A DNA stretch of 64,000 bases. Source: Dysgonomonas sp. 521. Its GTDB lineage: Bacteria > Bacteroidota > Bacteroidia > Bacteroidales > Dysgonomonadaceae. The notes below the pieces were generated by a model that worked only from the letters and a program-made list of their open reading frames with translations, had not been told where the DNA came from and did not search any database. Below are positions 26,106 through 35,060 of this stretch, piece after piece; position 1 is the stretch's first letter, and each line of letters opens with the position of its first letter. Location of the stretch: contig NZ_QVMO01000021.1 of assembly GCF_010501055.1 (NCBI RefSeq), positions 1 to 64,000 of the forward strand, in the 5' to 3' direction. A program made the position numbers and the translations under genes.

Positions 26106-27521
26106 TTATTTACTTGCATTTATGGTGAAAGTATTTATCGACTGAGCTTTCATTTCTACCGAAAGCATCTGCTCTTTTATTTTCACTTTCAGGCTCTTAG
26201 GCGATTCGCTTTCGTTGGTTGCGATAACAACAACCGAATTATCCGAGTTGCAGAATGCCAGTATATTATCATATGTGCCCTCTGTAGCCAAGCGTTTAGC
26301 ACCCGGTTTTACAAAGTGGCTGAATTGTTTCATCAGGTAATACTCAGGATTGTATTTGTACGTTTTATTTTCCTGATCTACTGATATCAGCGAGTTTTGA
26401 GGCCATTTCCAACGGTTGTTAGCCGGGTCTTTATCCAGCGAGATATTCCAGTACATATAAGCTGATATCCCGTTGTTGAAATAATGCTTCATCAGGTTCC
26501 AGATATAGAAGCAATATTGCCATGAATTTTGCCCGTCGCCACACTCGCTCTCGGTTTGTATGAGCTTCATATCCGGGTAAGTTTCGTGTATTTTGGCAAT
26601 TGACTCTTTTCCTGCCCACTGGAAACCGATTTCGGAAATATACTGCCCACTCTTATTTTGCATAATGGTATCCACCAGCAAATGATTACCGCGTTCCATT
26701 GTACCCAACATAACCTGTACACCCATTTCTTTCATCTGAGGGCCAAGATAATCACCGATAAAGGTGCTTAATCCGGCAGCCGTCCATGTGCATGAAGGGA
26801 ATATCTGGCAGGAGTTAAACTCATTCTGAGGGGCAACCATACCGATATTTATATTTTCAGCTTTATATGCTTCTATGAATTTTGCGAAATACAACGCGTA
26901 AGCCTTAAAATATTCGGGTTCCTGGATAAACATATTCGTGCCTTCCAAGTCCTGTGTAGGGCTACCTTTCAGGTCGTTTACATTCGGGTTGGGCTTGCAG
27001 GCATAATGTTTGCTATATTTCATCCATGTAGGAGGTGACCACGGTGAAGCCCATATCTTTATATCGGGATTAATCTTCTGGGCAGCCTTGATAAAAGGAA
27101 TCAGCGTTTCCTTATCATTTGCCACCGAGAAGTTTTTCATATCAAAATCTTTATCTGTCTCATTGTATGAATACCAATCGCGGGAGAAATCATTTGCCCC
27201 GACAGGCATACGTCCCAACGTAAAATTCATTCCTTCCGGACTGAACAGGTCTTTGATAATCTTATCACGGTCAGCTTCATCCAGAGCATTCAACGTTGTC
27301 CAGCCCAGTTCATTGAAACAGCCTCCAAATCCGTCTACTGTCTGCAATGTTTTATCCGTCAGCACAGTTATATCGGCCGTGCCTTCTACTCCAGACATGG
27401 TAATAGCAGGATTTTCGACAAAACATGAGTCAGGCGTGGTACTTACCCACTTTACTGCTTGTGGTTGCGAGCACGACAACAGTAAAGAACCACATAAAAC
27501 TGAAAACAGTAGCTTTTTCAT
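26106..27521 (-). CDS. GH30 family glycoside hydrolase, lipoprotein
   Basis: The 471-aa product has a lipoprotein signal (LLLSC, Cys17) and a GH30 (beta/alpha)8 barrel with its beta-sandwich flank. Landmarks are VDGFGGCFNELGW, WASPWSPPTWMK, the acid/base Glu234 in APQNEFNS and the nucleophile Glu324 in QTESECGDGQ. GH30 members cut beta-glucosidic, beta-xylosidic, beta-fucosidic or beta-1,6-glucan linkages. Placement inside a xylose operon favours a beta-xylosidase-type or xylo-oligosaccharide activity, which is inference. It lies between xylB and xylA in one transcription unit. Confidence 0.88.
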   Translation of the reverse strand: MKKLLFSVLCGSLLLSCSQPQAVKWVSTTPDSCFVENPAITMSGVEGTADITVLTDKTLQTVDGFGGCFNELGWTTLNALDEADRDKIIKDLFSPEGMNFTLGRMPVGANDFSRDWYSYNETDKDFDMKNFSVANDKETLIPFIKAAQKINPDIKIWASPWSPPTWMKYSKHYACKPNPNVNDLKGSPTQDLEGTNMFIQEPEYFKAYALYFAKFIEAYKAENINIGMVAPQNEFNSCQIFPSCTWTAAGLSTFIGDYLGPQMKEMGVQVMLGTMERGNHLLVDTIMQNKSGQYISEIGFQWAGKESIAKIHETYPDMKLIQTESECGDGQNSWQYCFYIWNLMKHYFNNGISAYMYWNISLDKDPANNRWKWPQNSLISVDQENKTYKYNPEYYLMKQFSHFVKPGAKRLATEGTYDNILAFCNSDNSVVVIATNESESPKSLKVKIKEQMLSVEMKAQSINTFTINASK

Positions 27522-27745
27522 ACGATTCGGTTTTATTTAGAAATAAGTATATATATCATAAATTCAATTTATTATATTTCATCTAACCCTTCCCCCTTCG
27601 GGGACTTCCCTTTATCAAAAGGGAAGAGTGTCTGACGGGCAATCCTCGCTTTGCGACTCTCCCCTCACTTCTCCCTCTCCTTTTGGGGAGGGCTGGGGTG
27701 GGGTCGGGAGTGCCTAAAGGGCGAGGGGTTGAAATAAATATTCAA

Positions 27746-29224
27746 TTATTTTACAACCATATTCCTCCAACGTTCGTAAGCTTCCCTGTATTGCGCTTTC
27801 TTATCTTTCTCCGGTTCTATAACCGCCAGTTTCTCTAGTGAGGCAAAGGCTTCCTGCGGAGTAGAATAGATACCGATACCGATACCCGCTCCCTTTGCTG
27901 CTCCTGCTGCTCCGTCGGTATTATAAAGTTCGATAGTGACATCGCTTACACTGGCTAATGTCTGAGAGAAAACAGGGCTCAGGAACATATTGGCATATCC
28001 GGCTTTTACTGTCGAGATATTCATTCCCATTTCGCGCATTATCTCCATACCGTATTCATATGAAAAAACAATGCCTTCCTGTGCAGCACGCAGGATATCC
28101 CTCTTGTCGTGTATATTGAAGTTGATACCATGTATGGAGCAGTTTACATCCTGATTTTCCAGAACACGCTCTGCGCCGTTACCGAATGGAATGATACTAA
28201 TGCCTTTTGCACCTATAGGCGATTGTGCTGCCAACTCATTCATATCACTGTACGAAAGCCCTTCTACAGCCAGATTGCGTTTCAGCCACGAGTTGAGAAT
28301 ACCTGTACCATTGATACAGAGCAAAACGCCAAGCCGTGTTTGTTCAGGTGTATAATTTACGTGTGCAAATGTATTTACACGTGATAGCTTATCATAATTC
28401 AACTGGTCGAGCACACCATAAACGACACCCGAAGTACCTGCTGTGGAAGCGATTTCTCCCGGCTCGAATACATTCAGGGACAATGCGTTGTTTGGCTGGT
28501 CGCCCGCACGGTAAGAAACCGGAGTGCCTTCTTTCAGCCCTAGTTCCTTCGCTGCCTCTGATGAAACATAGCCCTGTACTCCAAAGATAGGTTTGATCTC
28601 AGGGAAGAAACTTTTAGGGATACCATAATAGTTCAGTACATCTTCCGACAATGCATTTGTTTTGAAATCCCAGAATATACCTTCCGACATACCTTCTATG
28701 GTGACAACAATATCGTTCGTCAGCTTCATTCCGATATAATCGCCCGGAAGCATCAGTTTGTCTATTTTCTCATAGATATGCGGTTCATTTTCCTTTACCC
28801 ATGCCAGCTTAGATGCCGTAAAATTACCCGGAGAATTAAGCAGGTGACTCAGGCATTTTTCTTCGCCTATCGCCTTAAATGCTTTTTCGCCATAAGGCAC
28901 GGCACGGCTATCGCACCAGATGATGGAAGGGCGAAGCACTTTCTTATCCTTATCTACAAGAACCAGCCCGTGCATTTGCCAGGTAATACCGATAGCCTGT
29001 ATATCTTCCCCTTTGGCTCCGGCTTTCTGCATCACTGACTGATGCGCCAGTTTGAGGTTTGCCCACCAATCGGAAGGGTCTTGTTCTGCCCAGCCCGATT
29101 TTACAGCGGTTATTTTCATTTCTTCCTTCGGGAAGAAGTCAGAAGCTACGATTTTACCTGTTGCGGCATTTACCAAACAAGCCTTTACGGAAGAGCTACC
29201 TATGTCGTATCCTAGTAAATACAT
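27746..29224 (-). CDS. xylB: Xylulokinase (FGGY family)
   Basis: The 492-aa product opens with the FGGY phosphate-binding MYLLGYDIGSSSVKACLV and has WAEQDPSDWW, GITWQMHGLVLVD, IIWCDSRA, MLPGDYIGMKLT and a C-terminal NTDGAAGAAKGAGIG segment. It phosphorylates D-xylulose to xylulose 5-phosphate for the pentose phosphate pathway. Second gene of the leftward xyl unit, 98 bp after the NUDIX regulator; that gap contains AT-rich arms TTATAA...TTATAACTCATAATTC able to form a hairpin. The G/C-rich repeat cluster at 27585-27735 separates it from the GH30 gene. Confidence 0.94.
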   Translation of the reverse strand: MYLLGYDIGSSSVKACLVNAATGKIVASDFFPKEEMKITAVKSGWAEQDPSDWWANLKLAHQSVMQKAGAKGEDIQAIGITWQMHGLVLVDKDKKVLRPSIIWCDSRAVPYGEKAFKAIGEEKCLSHLLNSPGNFTASKLAWVKENEPHIYEKIDKLMLPGDYIGMKLTNDIVVTIEGMSEGIFWDFKTNALSEDVLNYYGIPKSFFPEIKPIFGVQGYVSSEAAKELGLKEGTPVSYRAGDQPNNALSLNVFEPGEIASTAGTSGVVYGVLDQLNYDKLSRVNTFAHVNYTPEQTRLGVLLCINGTGILNSWLKRNLAVEGLSYSDMNELAAQSPIGAKGISIIPFGNGAERVLENQDVNCSIHGINFNIHDKRDILRAAQEGIVFSYEYGMEIMREMGMNISTVKAGYANMFLSPVFSQTLASVSDVTIELYNTDGAAGAAKGAGIGIGIYSTPQEAFASLEKLAVIEPEKDKKAQYREAYERWRNMVVK

Positions 29225-29322
29225 GTTTCTTTGAATTATAAGTTATAAATGATGAATTATAAATTTAAAATTACGAGTTATGAGTTTTACTTATAATTTA
29301 TAACTCATAATTCATAATTCCT

Positions 29323-30039
29323 TTAAATACTCGTTTTCAGTTTATTATACGCTTTTTTGTCAAATTTGAAATAACGTGCTGCCCTGTGCGATACATCTTT
29401 CTGTTTTTCTTCGAGAGGCAAAACATAGGACATGGCAGCTACTTTCTTATGAAAATTGCGTATATCTATTTGCTTATTGTAAATAGCCTCGTACAACTTA
29501 TGTAGCTGGCTAATCGTAAATTTCTGCGGAAGTAATTCGAATACGATAGCCGGATTGAGTTCAATCCATGTGCGTATCTCGGTCAATGATTCTTTTACTA
29601 TCTGATTGTGATCGAATGGCATTTGCGGCAATTTATTTACAGGGCACCATTCGGTCAGTTTATATTTGGATACATTATTCAGTTTCCTGTCCACCTTGCA
29701 CAGAGCCAGATACGCTACGGTTATCAACCTGTTGATATTCGGCTTGTAGGCCATATCCAGCCATTTCATATCATCGGGATCATTTGCCCTGTTGGGAGAA
29801 GCAAAGCAACGGAATTGTTTCAGGGTCATTCTCTTGATGCCGGTAAGTTCAAACAACACCCTGTTCGCTGCATCGTCCACGTCTTCCTCATTGTAAATAA
29901 GGCTTCCCGGCAACTTCAAATCCTTAGCGCCTTTCTTATCCACATTGCGCTGAACGAGTAAGATATTGAGCTGGCCTTCGTCAAAACCGAAGACAACGCA
30001 ATCGACCGAAACGTATGTATGAATGAAGTTCGCTTTCAT
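29323..30039 (-). CDS. NUDIX-domain transcriptional regulator of xylose use (NrtR/XylR-like)
   Basis: The 238-aa product joins an N-terminal NUDIX fold (about 10-145) to a C-terminal winged helix (about 150-225, ELLPQKFTISQLHKLYEAIYNKQIDIRNFHKK in outline). The NUDIX box is degenerate: GSLIYNEEDVDDAANRVLFE has N-R-V-L-F-E where hydrolases have REUXEE, so catalysis is unlikely. This is the pattern of NrtR-type repressors, and Bacteroides uses NUDIX-type regulators for pentose genes. First gene of the operon with xylB, GH30, xylA and xylE. Its promoter overlaps a TTGTA-N5-TACAA palindrome, consistent with autoregulation. Confidence 0.85.
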   Translation of the reverse strand: MKANFIHTYVSVDCVVFGFDEGQLNILLVQRNVDKKGAKDLKLPGSLIYNEEDVDDAANRVLFELTGIKRMTLKQFRCFASPNRANDPDDMKWLDMAYKPNINRLITVAYLALCKVDRKLNNVSKYKLTEWCPVNKLPQMPFDHNQIVKESLTEIRTWIELNPAIVFELLPQKFTISQLHKLYEAIYNKQIDIRNFHKKVAAMSYVLPLEEKQKDVSHRAARYFKFDKKAYNKLKTSI

Positions 30040-30059
30040 GGTAAAGATTAAAATACTTA

Positions 30060-30079
30060 TTGTATCAAGTACAAATATA
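30060..30079 (-). promoter_or_regulatory. xyl operon promoter with overlapping palindromic operator
   Basis: CAAATATA at 30072-30079 is TATATTTG on the minus strand, a -7 box. TTGTATCAAGTACAA at 30060-30074 is a perfect 5-5-5 inverted repeat overlapping it. Related palindromes TTGTACTACAA (30133-30143) and TTGTACAA (30187-30194) lie upstream. The placement is typical of a repressor site. Confidence 0.55.
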
Positions 30080-30236
30080 AAACTTCATTTTGAAAACCAA
30101 TCACACAAAAGCAATTATTTTTAGTTAAATAATTGTACTACAATACATTACATATAGTATTATATACAATAAGGAAAGTTTGGATATTGTACAAACAACA
30201 TGAAGCATCCCGCATCCACAAAGGATTTGAAAACAA

Positions 30237-30325
30237 AAAAATTAACATACCATAGACTATTATGATATGTTAATTTTTACAATAAGAGGGTGTATTCAGT
30301 TAACAGTTAGCAGTTAGCAGTTAGC
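30237..30325. repeat. AT-rich inverted repeat and heptamer direct repeats
   Basis: A 13-bp perfect inverted repeat AAAAATTAACATA / TATGTTAATTTTT spans 30237-30278. Four heptamers follow: AGTTAAC at 30298 and AGTTAGC at 30305, 30312 and 30319. A second palindrome TAACATACTGTATGTTA lies at 30380-30396, sharing the TTAACATA arm. Confidence 0.5.
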
Positions 30326-30423
30326 AGCCTCGTTCTTTCGGATTTGTAATCAGTCGTGACTGGAAGTTTTTTCATCAATTAACATACTGTATGTTAGTTA
30401 TTTGCGATAATATTTTCTTCCTG

Positions 30424-30567
30424 TCAATTGCCTCCTGCTTTAGCTGGAGGATAAGATGGATGAAAGAAAAGGGGCTTTAGTCACAATATCACAGAATAAA
30501 CAGGTTTGGCTAAAGCCTTTGCTATCCTGTTATTCGTAACCCACGACTTAAAAGTCGTGGCAATTGA
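30424..30567. repeat. Palindromic element with TCAATTGCC ends
   Basis: Ends TCAATTGCC (30424-30432) and GGCAATTGA (30559-30567) enclose CCTCCTGCTTTAGCTGGAGG, GGCTTTAG / CTAAAGCC and CCACGACTTAAAAGTCGTGG. No ORF. It sits between the end of the xyloglucan locus and the xyl operon. Confidence 0.6.
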
Positions 30568-30635
30568 TTAAAATACATCTATTAAAAATCTTTCGACCAA
30601 CTATGATTTGTAGTCCGATGAGACAAGAGAATACA

Positions 30636-33134
30636 TTACCGTGTTTTTATATTTATTACAGCTTCTTTCAGATTGTCTGACTGCGCCCTCAATGTTATTG
30701 TCCCCGCTTCTTTTTGCGACTGAACAACAACCAGTGCTTTCCCGTTAAACAGCTTACGGGCAGGCTTCTTCAATGAATCAGGGTCGGTGGGGTCACCATT
30801 ATCCGTTCCTGCAATAAAGCCATTACCTTCTACCGAGAAGTTAATCAGATTATCAGCTACGGGGACAGGATTACCTCCGGCATCGAGAGCCTCAACCGTG
30901 ATAAAGGATAAATCCTTGCCATCGGCTTTGAGCGCTGTTCTGTCGGCAGTCAGACGGAGGGATACAGGTTCGCCTGTTGTTTTTATTTCTTTGGTCAGCA
31001 CTTCTTTCCCATTTTTATAAGAAATGGCTTTTAATGTTCCTTTCTTATATGGAACACGCCAGAATACATGGTAGATATCTTTTTCTTTTGCCTTCTTCCC
31101 CAACGATTCACCATTCAAAAACAATTCCACTTCGTCAGCATTATTGTAATAAGCCCATACATCCACTGTTTGCCCTTCTGCCCAGTTCCAATGTGGGAAA
31201 ATATGCAGGACATCCTTATCCGACCATTCGCTCTGATACATATAATAGACATCTTTAGGAAAGCCTGCAAGGTCTATCACACCGAAATAAGAGCTACGGG
31301 ATGGCCACCAGAAAGGTGTAGGCTCGCCCAGATAATCGAAACCTGTCCACAGATAGACACCTGAGATATGGTCATAATTTTTCACCAGACGCCATGTATC
31401 TTCGTGGGTGCTGCCCCAAGGCACATGACAGTTGTCGTATGACGAACAATGATGCACCGGGCGGTCGAATGGTTTATCCCATCTTTCGGGCCAGATATTC
31501 ATGCTGTCGGATGGCATTTCGTAGTATCCGCGCGACATCAGTGCAGATGTAGACTCTGTGATTATCAGTTTTTGATTTGGAAACTTCTCGTGAAAATTAA
31601 CCCAATTGTTTTCATGGTAATTGAAACCGATAATATCCATTGCTCCCGATCGGAAAACATGATTCGACGGCTCGGTTTCGTTATTCCCTGTAGTAACCGG
31701 GCGTGTAGGATCCAGTTTTTTCGCAATATCTGCCAGCTTGATAGCAAGCAAGGAGTTTACATGCAACTCTTTAGCGTTTACATCTTTCTTATTTAGTGTA
31801 TTGGCAAAGTTTAGTATCATATTTGCCTGTTGCAGATTCATTGTATCGGCATCTATATGCGACCATTGCTCCAGCACTTCGTTACCCATACTCCACATAA
31901 AGATAGACGGATGGTTGCGATCACGTACAATCAGGTCGGTAAGGTCACGCTCGTGCCATTCGGGGAAATACTGTGAATAATCGTATGGTGATTTTTTCTT
32001 ACGCCACATATCGAATGCTTCATCCATCACAATAAAGCCCATCTTGTCGCACAAATCCAACAATTCGGGTGCAGGCGGGTTGTGAGCCGTGCGGATACCG
32101 TTACAACCCATCTCTTTCAGAATCTCCAGCTGGCGCTCCATCGCCCTGACATTTGCCACTGCGCCAAGACAACCCAGGTCATGGTGCTGGCACACTCCTT
32201 TTATCTTTACGGATTCCCCATTCAGGAAGAAACCTTTATCCGGGTCAAATGAGAAGTAACGAAGACCTACAGGTGTTTCGTATTCGTCTACAATATCGCC
32301 ATTTTGCTCTATACGGGTTATCACCTTGTACATGTAAGGATTTTCTACAGACCAAAGGTTGGGTGTAGCCAAACTCAGCGACTGCGTCATATTCACAGTT
32401 TCACCCGCTCCGACACCATTCGAGTTATTTGTTTTTACGACTTCTTTTCCGTCCTTATCTACGAGGATAGAATATAATTCAAACCTTTGACCTGAGTCCG
32501 AAGAATTTTTTATTTTTGTTTCTATACTTATCTCTGCACTCTCCTTTGTTACATACGGAGTTGTAACATAAGTACCCCAATGGTCTACATGCAACGGATT
32601 AACCGTTACCAGCCATACATTGCGGTAAATACCCGAACCGGAATACCAGCGTGAATTTGGCTGCTGTGAGTTATCCACCCTGACAGCAATTACATTCTTT
32701 CCCCCTACCTTTATATATGGGGTAAGGTCGTAACGGAACGAGATATATCCATTCGGACGTTCGCCCAACAGATGTCCGTTTACCCAGACTTTACTGTTCC
32801 AGTAAACACCATCGAAATCTATATATATATTTTTATTTTCGCTTTCTTTTTCAATTGTAAATTCTTTACGATACCAGCCTATGCCGCCCGGTAACGCTCC
32901 ACTACCCGGTGTAGCCGGGTTGTCAATGGAGAAATCAGCCTCGATGCTCCAGTCGTGAGGTAAGTTCAGTGCTCTCCACTCAGAATCGTCATATCGGACA
33001 TTATAAGCAGTGGAGTCATCGCCCGGATAGAATTTCCAGTTTTCTGTAAAATCTGCATTCTCTCGTGTTTCCTTTGAAGAAGAACACGAAAACAGAACTG
33101 TACAAACAAGAAGAAACAGATAGGATTTTTTCAT
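30636..33134 (-). CDS. GH2 glycoside hydrolase (probable beta-galactosidase), lipoprotein
   Basis: The 832-aa product has a lipobox LFSC (Cys17) and the GH2 layout: sugar-binding jelly roll (about 25-180), immunoglobulin-like domain (about 185-290), TIM barrel (about 295-600) and C-terminal domains including an invasin/Big-type module (VSLRLTADRTALKADGKDL, about 735-832). The acid/base is Glu419 in MWSMGNEV and the nucleophile Glu527 in LIITESTS. In xyloglucan loci, GH2 enzymes remove terminal beta-galactose from xylose side chains; that role is inferred from context. It is last in the leftward series, and a terminator hairpin before it suggests at least partly separate transcription. Confidence 0.9.
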   Translation of the reverse strand: MKKSYLFLLVCTVLFSCSSSKETRENADFTENWKFYPGDDSTAYNVRYDDSEWRALNLPHDWSIEADFSIDNPATPGSGALPGGIGWYRKEFTIEKESENKNIYIDFDGVYWNSKVWVNGHLLGERPNGYISFRYDLTPYIKVGGKNVIAVRVDNSQQPNSRWYSGSGIYRNVWLVTVNPLHVDHWGTYVTTPYVTKESAEISIETKIKNSSDSGQRFELYSILVDKDGKEVVKTNNSNGVGAGETVNMTQSLSLATPNLWSVENPYMYKVITRIEQNGDIVDEYETPVGLRYFSFDPDKGFFLNGESVKIKGVCQHHDLGCLGAVANVRAMERQLEILKEMGCNGIRTAHNPPAPELLDLCDKMGFIVMDEAFDMWRKKKSPYDYSQYFPEWHERDLTDLIVRDRNHPSIFMWSMGNEVLEQWSHIDADTMNLQQANMILNFANTLNKKDVNAKELHVNSLLAIKLADIAKKLDPTRPVTTGNNETEPSNHVFRSGAMDIIGFNYHENNWVNFHEKFPNQKLIITESTSALMSRGYYEMPSDSMNIWPERWDKPFDRPVHHCSSYDNCHVPWGSTHEDTWRLVKNYDHISGVYLWTGFDYLGEPTPFWWPSRSSYFGVIDLAGFPKDVYYMYQSEWSDKDVLHIFPHWNWAEGQTVDVWAYYNNADEVELFLNGESLGKKAKEKDIYHVFWRVPYKKGTLKAISYKNGKEVLTKEIKTTGEPVSLRLTADRTALKADGKDLSFITVEALDAGGNPVPVADNLINFSVEGNGFIAGTDNGDPTDPDSLKKPARKLFNGKALVVVQSQKEAGTITLRAQSDNLKEAVINIKTR

Positions 33135-33152
33135 ACAGTAAAATTGTTAGTG

Positions 33153-33170
33153 GATAATTGACAGTGGATA
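33153..33170 (-). repeat. 18-nt motif shared with 22742-22759
   Basis: GATAATTGACAGTGGATA is identical at both sites, in each case 12-19 bp upstream of a leftward start codon (GH2 here, the collapsed permease there). Here it forms part of a 14-bp tandem repeat AATTATCCACTGTC / AATTATCCACTAAC on the minus strand. Confidence 0.4.
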
Positions 33171-33231
33171 ATTATCAATTGTCAACTGTAACTATCAACT
33201 ATTCATTGTCAAACCTTAAATTTAGAAAATA

Positions 33232-33257
33232 AAAGCCGGAAAATCACATCCGGCTTT
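33232..33257 (-). terminator. Terminator between GH5 and GH2
   Basis: A 9-bp stem AAAGCCGGA / TCCGGCTTT with an 8-nt loop is followed on the minus strand by TATTTTC. It would end or attenuate the long SusC-to-GH5 transcript before GH2. Confidence 0.6.
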
Positions 33258-33341
33258 CATCATTTTCAACCTTAATCTCCATAAAAACCTGTGAACAAGA
33301 ATTCACAATCTATTTTCATATCTTTATGCGTTCAGTTTACC

Positions 33342-35048
33342 TTAAAAAGGATAGCTTCCTGCTTTCGCTCCTTTCAGTATACCATCCATAGCATAACTGT
33401 CTTTTATATCACCTGTACTACGATTCACCACTAAACCTGTATCCCAGTAGAAAGGAACCAATCCGTGATTCTTAGCTTCACGGGTTACTGTTTCGTCATA
33501 AATATTGCGTGATTTGTCATGAGCTTCCTGATTTACGCCGAGGCCTGTGTGGTGCGTGATGGCGCCATACTCTCCCAGTATAACCGGAATACCTTTATCA
33601 ACAAACTGCGTCTTCATCTTGGCAAAAAGAGACTTCATCTCAGCTACATCGCCCGAAGTTGCATTACGATCTGAACCCGCAACCATGTAGTCGCCCCAGA
33701 AATAAGCCATCTTACCCCAGGATTCATCTTGTGTCAAGCCACAGAATGTCCACGGATTGTAGTAGTGCACCTCCATCATCAAACGATTGGAAACGACATC
33801 GGCCGGCATACTACCAAACAAATCACTCGTTTTGTCAATATCTGTATTCGGACCTTGAACAATCAGGTTGCGTACAGCATTATTCCCACCCGTAGCACGC
33901 ACGGCATCCACAAACGTTTGCTCATAGGTAGCCAATACCGCCATCTTTTCGGCTGTATCTGCGTTAGGTTCGTTGCACCCGGCAAAAAGCAGATGTTCAT
34001 CGTAATGGTTTAGTTTGTTGGCAATCTGTGTCCACAGGGCATGCTGTTTCTTGTTGTTCTCATCCTGTTTGTCAGGTGTACAGTTATTTTCGAGCCAGCC
34101 ACCGTCCCAGTGAATGTTTACAATAGCATACATATCATTGGCTACACAGTAACCGACCACCTCGTTTACGCGATCCAGCCAGCTATCCTGAAGCTTATAG
34201 GTAGCAGCATCTTCTATATACTGATCCCATGCACAAGGAATACGGATAGCATTAAACCCAAGCGCTTTTATTTTCTTCACATAGAGATCGGTCACCTTAG
34301 GGTTACCCCAAGCGGTTTCGCTACCAATGGCTTCGAGTGTATTCCCAATGTTCCAGCCTGCATACATTTTGGAAGCCAATGCTAAGGCATCGCTCTCCAT
34401 TCCTATGCCGGAAAGGTTTATAGCAAGCTGGTTTATGGTTACTGTTTCGGTAAGTTCACCCAGTGTGAAGGTTATAGTTCCCGAACGGGCAGCATTATAA
34501 TTGGTTGCCACCTTGAATGTCAGGGTCTGTTCTACCATCGCTTTGGTAGCTGCTTCGGTAATCCAGCTATCGTTACAAGTTATGGTAACATTTCCATTCG
34601 TAGTCAGTTTCACCTGAATATTGGCTCCTTCGCCCGGTACGTCATTAAATGTAGTTTGCGCTACAATTAAACCATCCGCAGCAGATTGAGTTACATTGAC
34701 AGATTCCGTTATACTTCCGGCTTTTACGGTTAATGTAGTCGAACGGTCTTCTGTAGTTGTATTCGGATCTACGGTAACGGTAAACTTATACACTGTTGCC
34801 GAAGTAGATGTGGCTGGCACCACATGGCACCAGCTTACATCGTTACTTATCACCTCTAATGCTACATTCGACTGAATGGATAGAGTTTCGGCCCCTCCAG
34901 CTTTAGCAAAAGGCATGTTCGGATTGGCAATGGTGATTTCGGGTGATACCGGATCATCATCACTGCTCGAACAGGCTGTTGCTGTAAAGATGAAGAATAG
35001 TATGACTATCCAACTCCATCGGGTAAATGGTTTTATCATCATCTTCAT
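33342..35048 (-). CDS. GH5 endo-xyloglucanase-type lipoprotein with two BACON domains
   Basis: The 568-aa product has a lipoprotein signal (TATAC, Cys26), two BACON beta-sandwich domains (about 35-122 and 125-209) and a GH5 barrel (about 215-568). Barrel landmarks are YAGWNIGNTLEA, NAIRIPCAWDQYI, NIHWDGGW, the acid/base Glu360 in AGCNEPNAD and the nucleophile Glu493 in VILGEYGAI. The GWNIGNTLEA entry and overall sequence point to subfamily GH5_4, which includes surface endo-xyloglucanases such as BoGH5A of Bacteroides ovatus. BoGH5A has one BACON domain; two here would extend the enzyme further from the membrane. It would make the first cut in xyloglucan on the cell surface. 12 bp from the SGBP gene upstream. 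Confidence 0.92.
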   Translation of the reverse strand: MKMMIKPFTRWSWIVILFFIFTATACSSSDDDPVSPEITIANPNMPFAKAGGAETLSIQSNVALEVISNDVSWCHVVPATSTSATVYKFTVTVDPNTTTEDRSTTLTVKAGSITESVNVTQSAADGLIVAQTTFNDVPGEGANIQVKLTTNGNVTITCNDSWITEAATKAMVEQTLTFKVATNYNAARSGTITFTLGELTETVTINQLAINLSGIGMESDALALASKMYAGWNIGNTLEAIGSETAWGNPKVTDLYVKKIKALGFNAIRIPCAWDQYIEDAATYKLQDSWLDRVNEVVGYCVANDMYAIVNIHWDGGWLENNCTPDKQDENNKKQHALWTQIANKLNHYDEHLLFAGCNEPNADTAEKMAVLATYEQTFVDAVRATGGNNAVRNLIVQGPNTDIDKTSDLFGSMPADVVSNRLMMEVHYYNPWTFCGLTQDESWGKMAYFWGDYMVAGSDRNATSGDVAEMKSLFAKMKTQFVDKGIPVILGEYGAITHHTGLGVNQEAHDKSRNIYDETVTREAKNHGLVPFYWDTGLVVNRSTGDIKDSYAMDGILKGAKAGSYPF

Positions 35049-35060
35049 GTATTTTATATT

